From positions 2,030,467 through 2,094,466 of the forward strand of contig CM035305.1 in NCBI GenBank assembly GCA_002900995.3: a DNA stretch of 64,000 nucleotides, in the 5' to 3' direction. Positions 1 to 11,957 of this stretch are shown piece by piece (the first letter of the stretch is position 1; every line of letters begins with the position of its first letter). The notes beneath the pieces are model-generated. The model was not told the DNA's origin, ran no database searches, and saw only the letters and a list, made by a program, of their open reading frames with translations. Source of the DNA: Ganoderma boninense. Taxonomy: Eukaryota > Basidiomycota > Agaricomycetes > Polyporales > Polyporaceae. The translations under genes were made by a program, and so were the position numbers.

Positions 1-1154
1 GCTAGCGTCGGTTAGATCAATTTCGTACCAAATACGGGTGGCCCGAGGACTGAGGAAGTCGCGATAAGGGATTTTTGTCAAGATGGACCTCGATCTCTCC
101 TAAGTGCCCTCGCGACAGGCATATACTCTGGTATGTATCCTAATGGACTGTAAACTTACGTTCGCGGAAAATGAGGATGGGGGAGCATAGTAAGGCGGCC
201 AAAAATTCATAGGTCCGAGGACCGGTTGAAGACTGTAACCTGGACGTCGCGAACGGAAAGGTGCGTGACATCATACAGCGGAGAGGCGCGCCGTTAGAGC
301 GCGCCGGCGTCGAAGGGTCTGGACCGCCGATGTCTTCTTCCCCACACTGCCAAACGTGCGAGCGGTGGTGGTCCGCGGGTATCATCGAATGCGGTTGATG
401 TTCGGCTTTGTGCTACTCGGGTCCCTTCAAAGCCCGTCGAGCAGGTTACTTATGTTTCATTGATCACCCTCGAACTTAGATTGGTCGTGGGCGGTAGGGA
501 ATTGAATTGCCCGTGATTCTGCAGGCGCAAGCCATCGCGCTCAGCGTCCAGGGTGGCCAGTTCGGTGGGCACGGCCTGAAGATTACGGAAGATGGGTGCG
601 GACCGAGGGCATGTGTATGCGCCTTTGCATTTGTGCTTATGTGGTTAACACCGTCTTCCAGGGACACCCTCCTCGCCAACGTCGCCGGGACGTAAGTCGC
701 CCATCTGCCGACAAGGCTATCTCGCCAACCTGCCGGATATGCTAGAAATGTTGACAAATGTGCCGCCCCCATGCTGCAGGCAACATTACGCGAACAGATG
801 GGTCGAGGGTGCCGTTGACTTTGTGCGTGCTAATGAGTTAGTCTGGGGCGTACGTCTGGGACCACTGTGACTGGGACCGTTGACTAACTCCACTTTCAGA
901 CTTAGATTTGGGGGCAACACGCGTCTAAGTCCAGCCGCTTCCATGCACATCCTCGCGTCCGCCGCTTACGATGCGGACCAATGATGCGATACCGCCGTGA
1001 CACAATGACATCCCCACACGTGTGCGTGCTGAACCGCGTTTGGATCACGCACTTTGTCATCCAAGTAAGTGCTCAGAGTCCAGACGGAAGCTCACTGTTT
1101 CTAAGCCCGCCGGCTCCGTAGCTAACCGGCACGGTTGTGCTCTTGCTCGGACAG

Positions 1155-1756
1155 GCCATTCGACACGGAAACACCTCACCGCGTCGGGCCGGGGCAGCGA
1201 GGGCGCGTTCTGGTACGTGATCGACCACACGACCACCACGGCGACCGCGACGTGTCCGTATCTGGGTCAACAACAGGAATATTGCGTACGCATGGTGTAC
1301 CGGCACGCGTGGCTGCCGGGCAGCGTGCCGCCTGAGAGCAAATGGACTGGCATCCCGGGTGTGAGTCGTTGCCACTGTCCCTTGGAGTTCTGACGCAACT
1401 CACCCCCGCCTCTGCCTGTGCCGAACACGTTGCTACCTTGCACAGATACGGTCCCCGGCCCTGGGGCATTGATCATGACAGCGATGAACGGTACGTCATG
1501 GTCCCGCAGTCCCAGTCCCGCAGTCCCAGGGACGCGGCGGCGGCGGCGGCGCCGCAGAGCTCGCCCTGGGACCTGGGCTCCACTTCTGAGTCGGCTTACG
1601 CTGACGGGGCTTCCCTACCCTACAGCATTGACCCATGCAATGTTCGCGGAGTGCGCAAGCATCGGCCCCGGTGCGGCAAGGGACGGCGGCGAGTATCGTG
1701 CCAATTTCAGCAGCGAGCTTACCGCACCGGTCACGGCTCTGTGTCAGTGGCGCTGA
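1155..1756 (+). other. possible spliced gene fragment, unrecognised
   Basis: A plus-strand frame from about 1155 reads a plausible protein containing FWYVIDH and YCVRMVYRHAWLPGS up to 1368. Splicing with a donor at 1369 and an acceptor at 1446 (phase 1), then a GTACGT donor near 1491 and an acceptor at about 1625 (phase 1), keeps one frame to a stop at 1754-1756. Against this, the stronger GTGAGT donor at 1371 gives an early stop, and no start codon or family is evident. A separate upstream patch at 507-705 reads AIALSVQGGQFGGHGLKI and continues across a GT-AG pair (596-661), so both patches could belong to one secreted-protein gene or its remnant. The function is unknown. Confidence 0.22.
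1501..1553. repeat. 14-bp tandem duplication followed by a CGG run
   Basis: The unit gtcccgcagtccca occurs twice head to tail at 1501-1528. It is followed within a few bases by a short run of cgg triplets to about 1552. It lies inside the possible intron of the weak coding patch. It is visible directly in the sequence, and no function is implied. Confidence 0.7.
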
Positions 1757-2435
1757 AGTCGACCTCGTGGATCAACCTGCATTGGGGGGGGGCTGAAAGA
1801 TGGGCCAAGATACCCGGGTACGTCATGGCGAACAGCTGAGACTGTTTCCCGCTGATCGACGGCGCACAGCTCGAGGAATTTGTAGAGCGGCTCGAGTGTG
1901 GATGTGCGGGCGGCTAATGGATGTGGATTGCGTCACTGTGTACGATACGCCTGTCAGCTGTCGCGGGGAAGTCGGAGATGCATCTCATATCTCACCAGCC
2001 CATCTCCCCTTCCAGATTCCGAGATCTGCAGCCACGCCGAGGCCCAATACTCGTGCTCTCCGCGAGCCGCGAGCTGCCCTCGCATTGACGGAAGCCTATA
2101 CCTTCGCCCGCTGATATGGGCGACAACAACGGAGAGAACCGCTGCGACTACCGTGTTGTTGTCAGTCGTTGGGGGCCGAAGCTGCTTGCTGGGTGTGCAA
2201 GGGATATAGCCGGTAAATCCCCGACAGATTCATTCAATTACAGTTGGGATCAATGTACAGGGTACTTATGTACACACACGGCGTCCGTGACGAATACCGA
2301 TCTGAGATAGTGCACGAAACACGGGATAATCGAAATCAGCACGTTCCCCGTGGCACCAATGGAACGAAGCGTAGAACAAGACGTAAGCGGCACCACACTG
2401 GCGCGTCGGATCAGCTCGCGGCTCCCGTACTGTAC

Positions 2436-3904
2436 CTAACCACCCAGCATCCTCAGAGCTGCCCGGAGCTCCTTCACCGCCTGCTCCTTGTCCTCGTAGT
2501 CCAGAGCAGAGATCGCGAACCGACAGTGTTTCTGTACGCGTGCGATGACTTGAGGGGACAGCTCCACAGGCATAGTGGTTACCGTTGTATCGGGCACGGG
2601 AATTGTTGCAAGCGGCACACTATGCGCGTGTACATGCGACGTCGGTGAGGGCACAACGGGAGGGATGAGAGGGTCTGTCGCACGGGTGGGCATAGACACA
2701 AACGTATGATCGCTGGGGGGTGGATGAATCTCGAACGGTGGCGCGCTGGGCGGGGGTTGGAGAGACGGATTCGCGAAAGCGTCCTCAGGCTCGCCCGCAC
2801 CGCCCACTGTCGATGGGGAGAAATGAACCAGCCTGGCAGCAGACGATGGCGGAGTCGATTCCTCATCTGCACCATTCTCAGCCATGCCCTCGAGCCCGCC
2901 ACCGACATAGGCCCCGCGCGTTACACCGGCACTCCCTGGTGGACTGTAGGCTGACTCGCTGGGCGCTAGGGACGTATCTTCCATCTGGAAGCTCGGTGTG
3001 CCGGGGGTGGCTGCGGTGCTCCAGCTGCCAGGACTCTGAGGCGGTTGGGGTGGGGCAAGGCCATCTGGGAGGTGCGGGACGAGGTGATCGGAATGATCCA
3101 CTGGCGAAAGGTCCGTCAGTTCGGGAGGCGGCGGGTGTGTACGGACGATGGATGGTGGAGAAGGCAGTGAAGGAGGCGAACTGGTGACAGCGGGGGGAGT
3201 TTCAGGTGGAGGGACGACGTTGAAGTCTGGGAGTTGAATATCAGGGAGGGCAGGAGGCAGCTCATCTTGAGGTACTGCTGCGGATCCTGCGGGTCCTGGG
3301 GTAGGTGTTCGGCCTTCTCGGAAAGCCTTTGCGATCTCGGCAGCCTTCCACTTGGCATACTTGATCTTCTCTTCGATAGCGGGAAGGTCGATGGCGGTCT
3401 TCTCGCTGTCGAAGGTACGAAGAATTTCGAGGAAGTTGGCCGCAGCGAGGAACTTGCGGGCAGTATTCCTAGGAATGTCGATAAAGTGTGCATGGAGTCC
3501 GATAAGGAGTAGTTGGCGAGATGCTCACTTTGTGATTTTGCCTCTTCTATCCTCATTATCTGCCCCGGTAAATACGCGAAGGGCGAAGTTCTCAACGTAT
3601 GCCGCGCTTGCGGGCTCGTCGTGGACAGCATCATTTGCACCGATATCGTTCTTCAGCTTCTCCAAGAGACCGAGGAGCTCGAAGAGAAAATGTCGTGCAG
3701 AGGACTCCTTGACTTTGAGTGCGATTCCTTGTTGTGCGGCGTAGTACGCACCTGAGGAAGGGGTGAGGAGAGGACGGGAAATAAGACTGTGCACGTACAC
3801 CAGTAGGAAATGACGGGGTCATTGGCGGCAATCTCGTCTGCACGCTGGAGGTAGGGGGCGATGGGCTTGAGTTCTGGAGGGATGGGGGGAAGAGAGAGGA
3901 CCAT
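2436..3904 (-). CDS. VTA1: Vacuolar protein sorting-associated protein VTA1 (ESCRT-III / Vps4 activator)
   Basis: The product is a cytosolic cofactor of the AAA ATPase Vps4, which disassembles ESCRT-III at multivesicular endosomes. Exons are 3904-3799, 3751-3529 and 3468-2436, with introns of 47 and 60 nt, giving 453 aa. The N-terminal Vta1/LIP5 helical domain (about residues 1-150) starts with LPPIPPELKPIAPYLQRA and continues DPVISYWCAYYAAQQG across the first intron. A long proline/serine-rich linker follows. The last 40 residues are the Vps4-binding VSL domain, with QKHCRFAISALDYED and a terminal AALRMLGG. The family norm is 330-460 aa, so it is full length. I chose the ATG at 3904; an in-frame GTG 13 codons upstream is not needed. 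The assignment is firm. Confidence 0.95.
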
Positions 3905-4555
3905 CGTGGGGCTCCTCGACAGTCGCGAATCGAGATCGGCCACTCGCGTCCTCTCGCCGTGCCCGGGCGTCTACGTGGGAGGCTGTGATGTCATCCGCTG
4001 CGCTCGTTCAGGCAGGTCGCTTGCCTCTTTGGGGGTCCTTCCAACGCTCTCCCCTGCCCTTGATGGCCTACCGTCGTCCGTAGTACAAGGCGAGGGGTCT
4101 TGAAAACATCGCCTGACACCATCGTCAATGCAGCCACTAAATTCCAACTATGACCTCCTGGGGAACAACAGGCCCTCATCCCTCATTTCCCGCCTAGTAT
4201 AATAGACCCTTCCTGGTTGGATTCGGACATTCCTCAGGCTCATGCACGTAGTGTGCGATACGGAACTTTGATATGCTATTGTGTCCAATACTTATTTCGA
4301 TATACATTCGGTCCGCCATACCCCCCAGCCCAGAATTGACAGGGCAATTCCAATTGACAAAGCTAGCCAGTCGAAGTTGCCGTGGCATGCATACCAATTT
4401 TTAAAATGCCCGTCAAGTCTGAGTGGACATCCTCTTGAGAAGGCGACACGCGACCACAGTATCCACCGCACATAAACCGCTCCCTTGCACCACATGAATA
4501 ACAACAACACCGGAACGATTGCCGACCAGTCTGACTTAGGTTGCAGCGGATGAAA
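3905..4555. other. intergenic, no gene seen
   Basis: About 650 bases lie between the VTA1 start and the stop codon of the arrestin-like gene, both on the minus strand. It should hold the VTA1 promoter and the 3' end of the upstream gene. Short open frames here have no coding character. It is more AT-rich around 4195-4500 than its flanks. Confidence 0.6.
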
Positions 4556-7500
4556 TCACGTCTCCCCAACACCAGAGTCCGTGGAATATCTCAAACGCTC
4601 CTCATAGGCAGCGATGCGACCCTTGACGACGGAACTGTTGGACCGTGCGTTCCGGTGCACCATGTCAGCTGGATGCGCCCTGATTGTAGAGCTAGAGGTG
4701 GAGACAGGAACTGTTCCTGCTCGTTCGCCGGGCGCACGAGGACTCGACAGAGGCGGGCCGCTGCTCCTGTGCACGGGAGATTCGTTTGAAGCCGAAACGG
4801 ACTGGGTGAGCGGCGAACGTCGCACCACGGTGGAGCGAGCTCCGTTCAGGCCAGCATGAACGGAAGATGGAACCGGACCCGCGGTGGCCGTGGCGGACCG
4901 AGAGTCAGCGTTCACTATGCGGGAAGACTCGCTGAGCTGTGGTTGTCGGTGTGCCTCGACGGCAGAAGCAGACACGGGTATGCCGGACAACGGCTCGGGC
5001 TGCGAGGGAGGCTGGGGTAGACTGCGAGACGGTGGCCGACGCCGGGAATAAACCGTGTGGGACGCGTCCAAGAGACCACCTGGGAGATTCCGATTGACGC
5101 GCCGAGAGTCGAGTTCGGACATAACACATGAGTCCGCAGATGGATGAAACGTTAGAATGGAGCTTCCTTCCCTTTGCGTGTCGTCGTAGCTGACACACAT
5201 AGAGCTAACGGGCGCCACCGCGGGCCCCGCGAATTCTTCCTGCCGCGCGGCGTTCCCTCTGACGATCATTGAGGGTGAAGTTGCGAAAGTGGCCGTTGGG
5301 GACCGTGACCGTGACGTCCGGGAGAATTGGGCCGGTGTAATCTTCCCCGCCGAGTCGGTCTCTTTCATGCTGCTTCGTCCCTGGGAGCGGCGGGGATAGA
5401 CCTCCGTGGTGGTAGAATGTGTACGTCCAGAGAGTAGGCCGCCCTGCATTGTGTCGATGGCACCAACGACTCCCCCTTCCGAATCGGCAACGTCTTGGAG
5501 CTCCAGGTTTCCCGATGCCTGGCTCGAAGAACGGAGGGGGGATTGGTCGAACGTTCTCGGAGTCACTGGAGAAGGAGAAGAAGGGTTGGAATCTGTCGAG
5601 TACATGCTCGCACCGGATTCGGACGTGGGGGGTGCCGCAGCGTCGTGACGACTGGCGGACATCTGAAGTGCATTGAGCGTGACTGGGTCATGCCCTCGAG
5701 GGTCTATGGGGTTCAGCGAGGGGTCCGAAATGGAGACGTCCCCGGAGAGAAGGTTTAGCACGACCGCACTTGCTGGGGTTGCTGGGGCGGGAGTCGAAGG
5801 GTGATAACCGCTCAACGGCGACATGGAGGGAGAGGGCGATTCTGACAGAGGAGTAATAGATATCGTGGACAAATCGCTGAGGGAATATTGAGCTGTATGA
5901 TCGATGTCACTTTGGATAGTCGAGGTGCCCAAGTAAGGAGAATGGCCAATAGGAACGAGACGTGCATACGAACCGTCGCAGGATAGGAGCGGGTCACTGG
6001 GAGTTGGGTCGACTGATAGGAAGTTGATGATACGGAGAGGAAGGGCCACATGCACATCCGGTGCCAGCGCGCCAGCACTGGCTGTAACGCGGATGGAATA
6101 GTCGACTTGGATGAGACGAGACCGCGAAACGGACAATGCGTCCGACTGGTTTTGAAATGCCGCGCATATGATGAGGAAAAGGAAGACATTGAGACGTTGA
6201 TCAGCGTGTATCATTTGTGCAGTGACAAGCAAGATGACGGCGTACCGGGATGAGCACATGATGAGCGAAGCACGCGTCTTCGCCAGCCCGCACTCCCGCC
6301 CACCAACCTTCGGTACTGGCGTGGTGCTTGGATGCAGGTCGACTCTTCTCGAGACAGCTCTCCGCCACAACCTTGTGGGCCGTAGTGGTCTGACAGGGGT
6401 CTTTCTCCGGTGACTGGGAGCCATCAGAGTTGGCACCCGGCCGATATTTGAAGAGAGTTGTAGTCCGGATAAGGGTCAAAATCACAGTCCTGACAGTCCT
6501 CTTTGTATCGTTGCCAAGGCCGATGCGCACGTAACATCTCTGCCCAGCTATCCAGGTGGAGCGGTGTAACATCGCCATGAGTTTGAGTTGCCCGCCACCA
6601 CCAATCGCCGATAAGGTCCTCGCAGAGGATGCCTGAATAGGCCGTGATGGCGTGGACAGCATGGCGTTGAGGTTCAGACGCGGCCACACCTGGCAGTCAC
6701 GGTAGAAATGTGCGATAGACCGCTTCAACGTCTGTGAATCCTTGATCTTCACGGAGCTGTCAGAGACCCTGATGAGTATGAACGGGTCTCAACAGAGGGC
6801 TCAGACACAAATCACTCACATCATGGCAATGTACCGGAGAGACGCTCCGGAGTGTATGTTGGCGGTGCCTTTCGCGGACCCAAACATGTCGTCCTCGGAC
6901 AGATACATGGCGAATGGAAGAACGTGTACACCTTCCATGGCGCGCGAAAACCCTTCTCCATCCGGCGGAGTCTCGTATACGCGTGTATATGCGTCCGTGA
7001 CAGCCGACAGTGCGCTTGCCCGCTGGTAGAACGTGTGATACTCGCGCGTACTGGGTATGGACTCGAAGCCGATAATACGCACGCGCCCATCCGCCAAAAG
7101 GACTGGTGCTTCCTTCTTCTGTCGTTTGCGGACATGCAGCCTGACGTGGCCACGGAGGTAACCGCCGGCGATGCAGCAGTCGCTCTCCAAGATGATGTCA
7201 ACCTCGACTCGAGCGCGAGACTTTGCGCGTTCAAGAGAGACGATGTGAGCGGCTTGCGCAGCCTTGTCCACTGTTTGGGTATGGTGAGGCAAGACGGCGG
7301 CGCCTGGCCTGAGCCGTGAGCTTGAGTTCCCCAGGAGCGATTTCAGTTCCGCAGCGTTTCGAGCCGGAGGGACGCCGAAACTGAAGAGCGAGTCATGTCT
7401 ACTGAAACCGCTATCGCTGACGCGGGATGCCGAGTGCGGATGAGCGGCCTTCGCATCCACCTTCGGGACCGGCTCTGGGAGAAGAACAGCTTGACGGTGC

Positions 7501-7739
7501 TCGACCTCTTTGTCCCTTTGATGCATCTGAAAGTGACGGTCTTCCACCGAGCTTGAATTTGATTTCCGGTTCAAAGGATAGTATGGTGAACAAGCACACG
7601 CACCGTGGATTGAGTAAGGGGAGACGACCTGGATTGAGTGCGGTTCTTGGTCGGCGAAAAAGCTCGGGAGTCGGCGACGACCGTCGTTTGTCGGCTTGTC
7701 TGAAGGAAGATCCATACCCGATCCAACGGAATGCGACAT
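4556..7739 (-). CDS. Arrestin-like (alpha-arrestin family) protein
   Basis: Exons are 7739-6820, 6756-6246 and 6145-4556, with introns of 63 and 100 nt, giving 1006 aa. The arrestin-N fold is covered by exon 1 and the start of exon 2. Readable segments are VEVDIILESDCCIAGGYLRG, the block ending LRYIAM, and SIAHFYRDCQVWPRLN. The arrestin-C part includes HRSTWIAGQRCYV, GWWAGVRAG and the strongly patterned DYSIRVTASAGAL / HVALPLRIINFLSVDP. The C-terminal half is a Ser/Pro-rich disordered tail. Fungal alpha-arrestins act as adaptors that bring Rsp5-type ubiquitin ligases to membrane cargo. I see no PPxY motif, so that role is only an inference here. The splice junctions restore the arrestin blocks exactly. 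Some extension upstream of the chosen ATG cannot be excluded. Confidence 0.82.
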
Positions 7740-8336
7740 ATGTCCAAGTCAATTCAGGGGGTTGAAAATGGACGACAAAAACGAAGAAGAAGGCTGGGTT
7801 CGCCACAGAGACGTACGCTGTGCCGGCGCCGCATCAGTCGAAAATGGAACGAGGCTGACGTGACGATCCTATCCACGCTGTGGCATATGTATGCCGTGCA
7901 CTACACTTTTAATCCAAGATAGACGAATGAGAAGCCTTTAACTTGGTACGCCTTGGAGAGGCCCTTTAATGGTGAGCGTTCCGATGTTACTCTGGATCTC
8001 CTACAGAGAGAAAGAACTCACAACTGAACATGGCTGCGACGAATGCGACGCGAAGGCGTGTGGGAGAGAATGAAAGAAAACCTGAGCACGGCGGTCCGAG
8101 GAAGAGGTTAAGCAAGGGAAAATCCGTGGAGGTTGAACGTTGAAAGTTGACGTTGCGCACTGATCAGTCCTAGCTCGCGAGTGGCGCCGTGGCAGTGCTG
8201 TTCGCCCAGGCGGCTGAACGGAGTAAGTAACTTGGTAACTAGCGTAAATTAAGTACAAGAGAAGTAAGTAGCGCCAGAGGCAAAACACGCTGGAAATTAT
8301 GGGAGGATATTGTATTGGAGGCGTTGGGGCAACAAG
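7740..8336. other. intergenic, no gene seen
   Basis: Roughly 600 bases lie upstream of the arrestin-like gene and downstream of the GNAT gene, both minus strand. There is no recognisable coding signal. A 95-codon frame at 8001-8288 has no family resemblance and no conserved-looking pattern. Confidence 0.6.
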
Positions 8337-9481
8337 CTACCAGTGTCCGAGTTCCACGCTCGAACGGTCAAATCCTAGTTCCTTCCAAGACTCGTTCATC
8401 CGGCCCCCCGAGTACACAGTGAAACCCACAAAGCCGACATTCTTGTACACGGATAACGCGGCAGGGTTCTCGTGAGCGACATAGAGAATAACAGCGGCCT
8501 TCTCCTTCAACAGCCTGGCAGGAATCATGTCAATAAAGACCCCTACTTGGAACTTTGCCAAACTCACTCCTGGCACACATGGCGCACGAGACGTTCGGCG
8601 CAACCGCGAGACCTCCATTTCGGGTTCGTAAAGACTTTGGTTATGGCAGCCACGGTGTCCGTCGTCCGAGTCGTGGCAACGATGGATGCAATCTCAGCCT
8701 CCCTACCCTCCGGCCTAACCTCATGCACCCAGAGCTGATTGCTCTGGATCATAATCGTTGCCTCTCGGATGGCCTCCTCATCTGAAAGTACAAAAGGTTC
8801 CTGCATTGCACCACAGTCAGCCTCTCGACCCTGAGTCAGTACAAGGAGACATACCGATCCGGCCGCGAACGCATGGCACAGTCTGCTGACGTTGGCAATA
8901 TCAGACGTGACGGCGGGGCGTAATAAGATTGCTGGGCCGGACAGCGATGGCAGTGAGCGAAACCTGAGAAGGTTCGCATCACAGCACATAAGGCTAGCGT
9001 GGTAGTACTGTGGCTGTGTGGCAAGGGGGATCCCGGTTTCCGCCGTCCAGAGATCCGCGAACGTGCTTGCGATAAAGTCTACCGCGAAGACGGAAAAGAC
9101 ACGCTCAGGCGGGACGACCGTCTTCAATGCTCGGGCGATGGCGAGAAGCCTGGGAGGAATACCGGCGTGCTTGAGGGACGGGGAGGACAGAGGGGTATAG
9201 ATAAATACGGGGTAGGGTCCAAGGGGTCCGGTCGTGCACGATAGGACGAAGGTGACGGAGGGCGACGACCCGTTGTCGCGTGTACTATCCCAAAGGATGA
9301 TCCACACGTTTTCCCCATTGTTCGTAGATGCCGTACGCGGGAGCTTTGCGACTTTACTGACATGCGCGAATATGATATTGGAGGCGTGGGGGTTCTTGCG
9401 GAATGATGCCCACACTTCTGAAGGTAGCTCGCTGGCCTGGGTGGTGATAGAGATCGAGAAGGTGGATGGGTTGGAGGGCAT
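8337..9481 (-). CDS. GNAT-family N-acetyltransferase domain protein
   Basis: Exons are 9481-8855, 8800-8568 and 8514-8337, with introns of 54 and 53 nt, giving 345 aa. The C-terminal third is a GCN5-related acetyltransferase fold. The pieces are IVATTRTTDTVAAITKVFTN, the acetyl-CoA loop region WRSRGCAERLVRHVCQ, then across the second intron ILYVAHENPAALSVYKNVGF, the typical beta5/alpha4 segment followed by the GF motif. The first intron is a multiple of three and would read through, but the GTATGT donor and CAG acceptor restore FAAGS-EPFVLSDEEAI, the helix expected before the core. The N-terminal 200 residues resemble the uncharacterised region of similar fungal proteins. The substrate is unknown. 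The ATG at 9481 was chosen because the frame upstream only offers GTG. Confidence 0.82.
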
Positions 9482-10396
9482 GGCGAGTGGAGTATATGGA
9501 TGAGGAATGGGGAGGAGCTGAGCCACGTATCCTTTGGCATAAAACTAGGAGCACATCGTCCGGCTCCTTTATATTTGAGGAGAAGACTGACGCTCTCAGG
9601 CGACATAAAGACATGCAATACGTGACTGGCGGCAGGTTAAACGCATGAGCCTCATGACATTGACAACATCAGGCATGACGGACCTTGCACTGACCTTGGA
9701 CCCTGCGGCTGTGTGGCCGACTGGGTGAAAATTTACAACTCATATCCATGAGTAAACGGGATGATACTCATGTGAGTCGCAGTAAGGTATTCTCCCTAGC
9801 TAAATTCTGAGCTTCTTCATATCAGATACCATTATGAGATCGAACTGATCCGTGATTACCTGGTCGCGGCCTGCGGCAAACTGGGTATTGCGCTGTGGAA
9901 TGGCAGCGGATGTTGGCCGATGAACTTGGCGGTAATGAACTTGGATTGGTGGGGGGCCGGAGATGGCCAACATGAGGGTGGAAATGCGATATCCGGATCC
10001 ATGGTCACAGACGGCCATCGGTATACGAGATATCGATAGAAGGCCACAACACAGCCCGGGTCGCAAGTGGGCATCGGCGACGGGGATGTTGCAGCGCAGA
10101 AAGTGAGAAGACAAGAAGGAATGTTTCGGGTAGTATGCAATGCACGCGCCATGTTTGGCGCCTGTCCGCTGATGTCGGGGAGTGATCATGCGCGGTTGGA
10201 TGCCGGCCTTGTTCGCGACCGGTAACTTCGGTGAGGTTTGCACTGACCTGCCACTTGGTCCCGCAGCTGACTCACTTACACTCCTGCCGCTTCAGCGTCC
10301 AACAACTTCGGCGGACCGTCGCTGTCTGCGGTGAAGTTTGGTAATGCCCCTGTTCCAATCATCAAGTCCTCACATAGTTTTCCTCTAGTTGGCGTC
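9482..10396. other. long intergenic stretch, no gene seen
   Basis: About 900 bases separate the divergently transcribed GNAT gene and POP3. Both strands carry open frames of about 100-150 codons (for example minus 9856-10152). None has splice-consistent extensions or a family pattern. It presumably contains both promoters. A small lineage-specific gene cannot be ruled out. Confidence 0.5.
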
Positions 10397-11455
10397 ATGT
10401 CCCAACAAGTTGCACGAGCCCATACAAGTCAGTCAAACAGAGCAAAAGATCGGAACCACTCTCAGAGAAAAACTGCCTTGAAAAGTGTGGTTGGCAACCC
10501 ATTCCACGTGCAATGGTGGCTTTACTCATTTGGGTCGACGCACTATCCGTCTCAACCATACACACAGGCCCTCTGTTCCAGAAAACCTTCAAAATGCCAT
10601 CTTCGCTTGCCTGGTGGATATGTTGGGCGGAGTTGCAGGACACAATCTTGAACGCGAGCACTCCAGCAGGAAGAGGAAACGCTCTGGACGACATCCCCAG
10701 GCTGGAGAATACAAGAGACCGAAGACGGGACAGGATCTTCCTGAGGTCGTAGGTGGTTCCAACGGTGCAGCCGTTGATATCGATGTCGCCGCTACGACTT
10801 CCGTCCCTCCAGTGGTTTTGTCTTTGACTGTTGGTATCAACGAGGTGACAAAGCGGCTAGAAAGACTTGCGGCATCCCATCGATCTCAGGTTGAAACGAG
10901 GGCGGACCCATTGGACGCCATCCCATCGACTCCACCACCTTCCCGCCTTGTCATCGCCTGTCGTGCAGACATTGATCCTCCCTTGCTGTTGGGTCATATC
11001 CCCAACCTTGTTGCGACGTGCAACTCCGCTCGCAGAGTTCGCGGAACAGATTCTCCAGACTCTGGTGGGACATGGCTCATTCCAATGCCCAAGGGGGCTG
11101 AAGAGACGCTTTCGGGGGCCATGGGTCTCAGACGAGTGTCGATTATACTGGTGGAGGTGTGCCTTTCACAATCGTCTACATGCTGGCTTTCCTCACGGTC
11201 GTATAGAGCACCGCGCCAAAATATTCCACGCTATTGCCACTTCTTCAAAAGATTCCCCTGTTGAGCGCCCCTTGGTTATCTTCAGCTACGGCGCCCTCGC
11301 CAGTGAGGTTAGTTCCTACACATATCAAGCAACTACGAACCAGCGCGCCAAAGGACATGAAAGCAGCAAAAGAAAAACGCTCGAAAGAGCGTGCGGCGGC
11401 GAAAGCTCGTCGACGCGCTGCATTGCCCAAGCGAGTTACTATCTCGGCTAGCTAA
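10397..11455 (+). CDS. POP3: RNase P / RNase MRP subunit POP3
   Basis: The product is a small protein subunit shared by ribonuclease P (tRNA 5' maturation) and RNase MRP (rRNA processing). Exons are 10397-10515, 10568-11156 and 11207-11455, with introns of 52 and 50 nt, giving 318 aa. Exon 1 ends in a GNPFHVQW block, and exon 2 continues P-SVPENLQNAIFACLVDMLGG, the Pop3 N-terminal pattern. A basic linker follows, then LTVGINEVTKRLE, VIACRADIDPPLLLGHIPNL and WLIPMPKGAEETLSGAMGLR. Exon 3 ends with LVPTHIKQLRTSAPKDMKAA and a lysine/arginine-rich tail, the family C-terminal signature. The second acceptor (TAG at 11204-11206) was chosen because it keeps the LLPLLQKIPLLSAPWL segment. The family assignment is good and comes from motif memory only. 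Confidence 0.85.
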
Positions 11456-11957
11456 ACAATACGAGGACGTTATGCTCAGTGCCGTGTCGTACGTTCATGA
11501 CGATGTTCCACATCCATTCTCCGTTAATTCTTGTCACAGACAGATGACCCGGCAAGCTGGCGTGGCCGAGGACCCATGTTTTAGGATGCTCGTGGCAGCG
11601 TACCTTTGTTCGATGATGTTCATTGTTAGATGTTGTCAAAATTGATATGTTGAGCGTGCATCAAGTCATGAGCTGTGCGTCTCAAACCACACGAAGGACT
11701 GAACTAGTCCAAAGCGAGGCATCGGGGGCAAAAGTGTGTTGCCAGGACTGTGCTCGGAGATGTCCGGCGGAGGTTGCCTCCATCTCGATCTCGATCGATG
11801 GTTTCTCCAAGCCGCCTGTGCCTCTTGCACGACTCGCCTGGAAAGCGGGCTCCGTTCGCACCCCCAGCCGAGCAAACACCGTTTCCCCTCATCCTTTGCT
11901 TCACCTCAGTCGGATCTGATCTCCCGAATCCTCACAGACTAGCTTCGTCCGAAGTGG
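11456..11957. other. intergenic, POP3 3' end to DCD1 promoter
   Basis: About 500 bases lie between two plus-strand genes. There is no coding signal beyond short frames on both strands. It probably contains the POP3 terminator and the DCD1 promoter. Confidence 0.6.

Larger units (their letters stand above)
1..2435. other. GC-rich stretch without a confident gene
   Basis: No recognisable protein family was found on either strand here. The longest open frames lack a coherent domain. Two weak coding-like patches lie on the plus strand (about 507-780 and 1155-1756) and are listed separately. The rest up to the VTA1 stop codon shows nothing I can name. It could be a degenerate gene, a long intergenic region or a lineage-specific gene. 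Confidence 0.5.
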
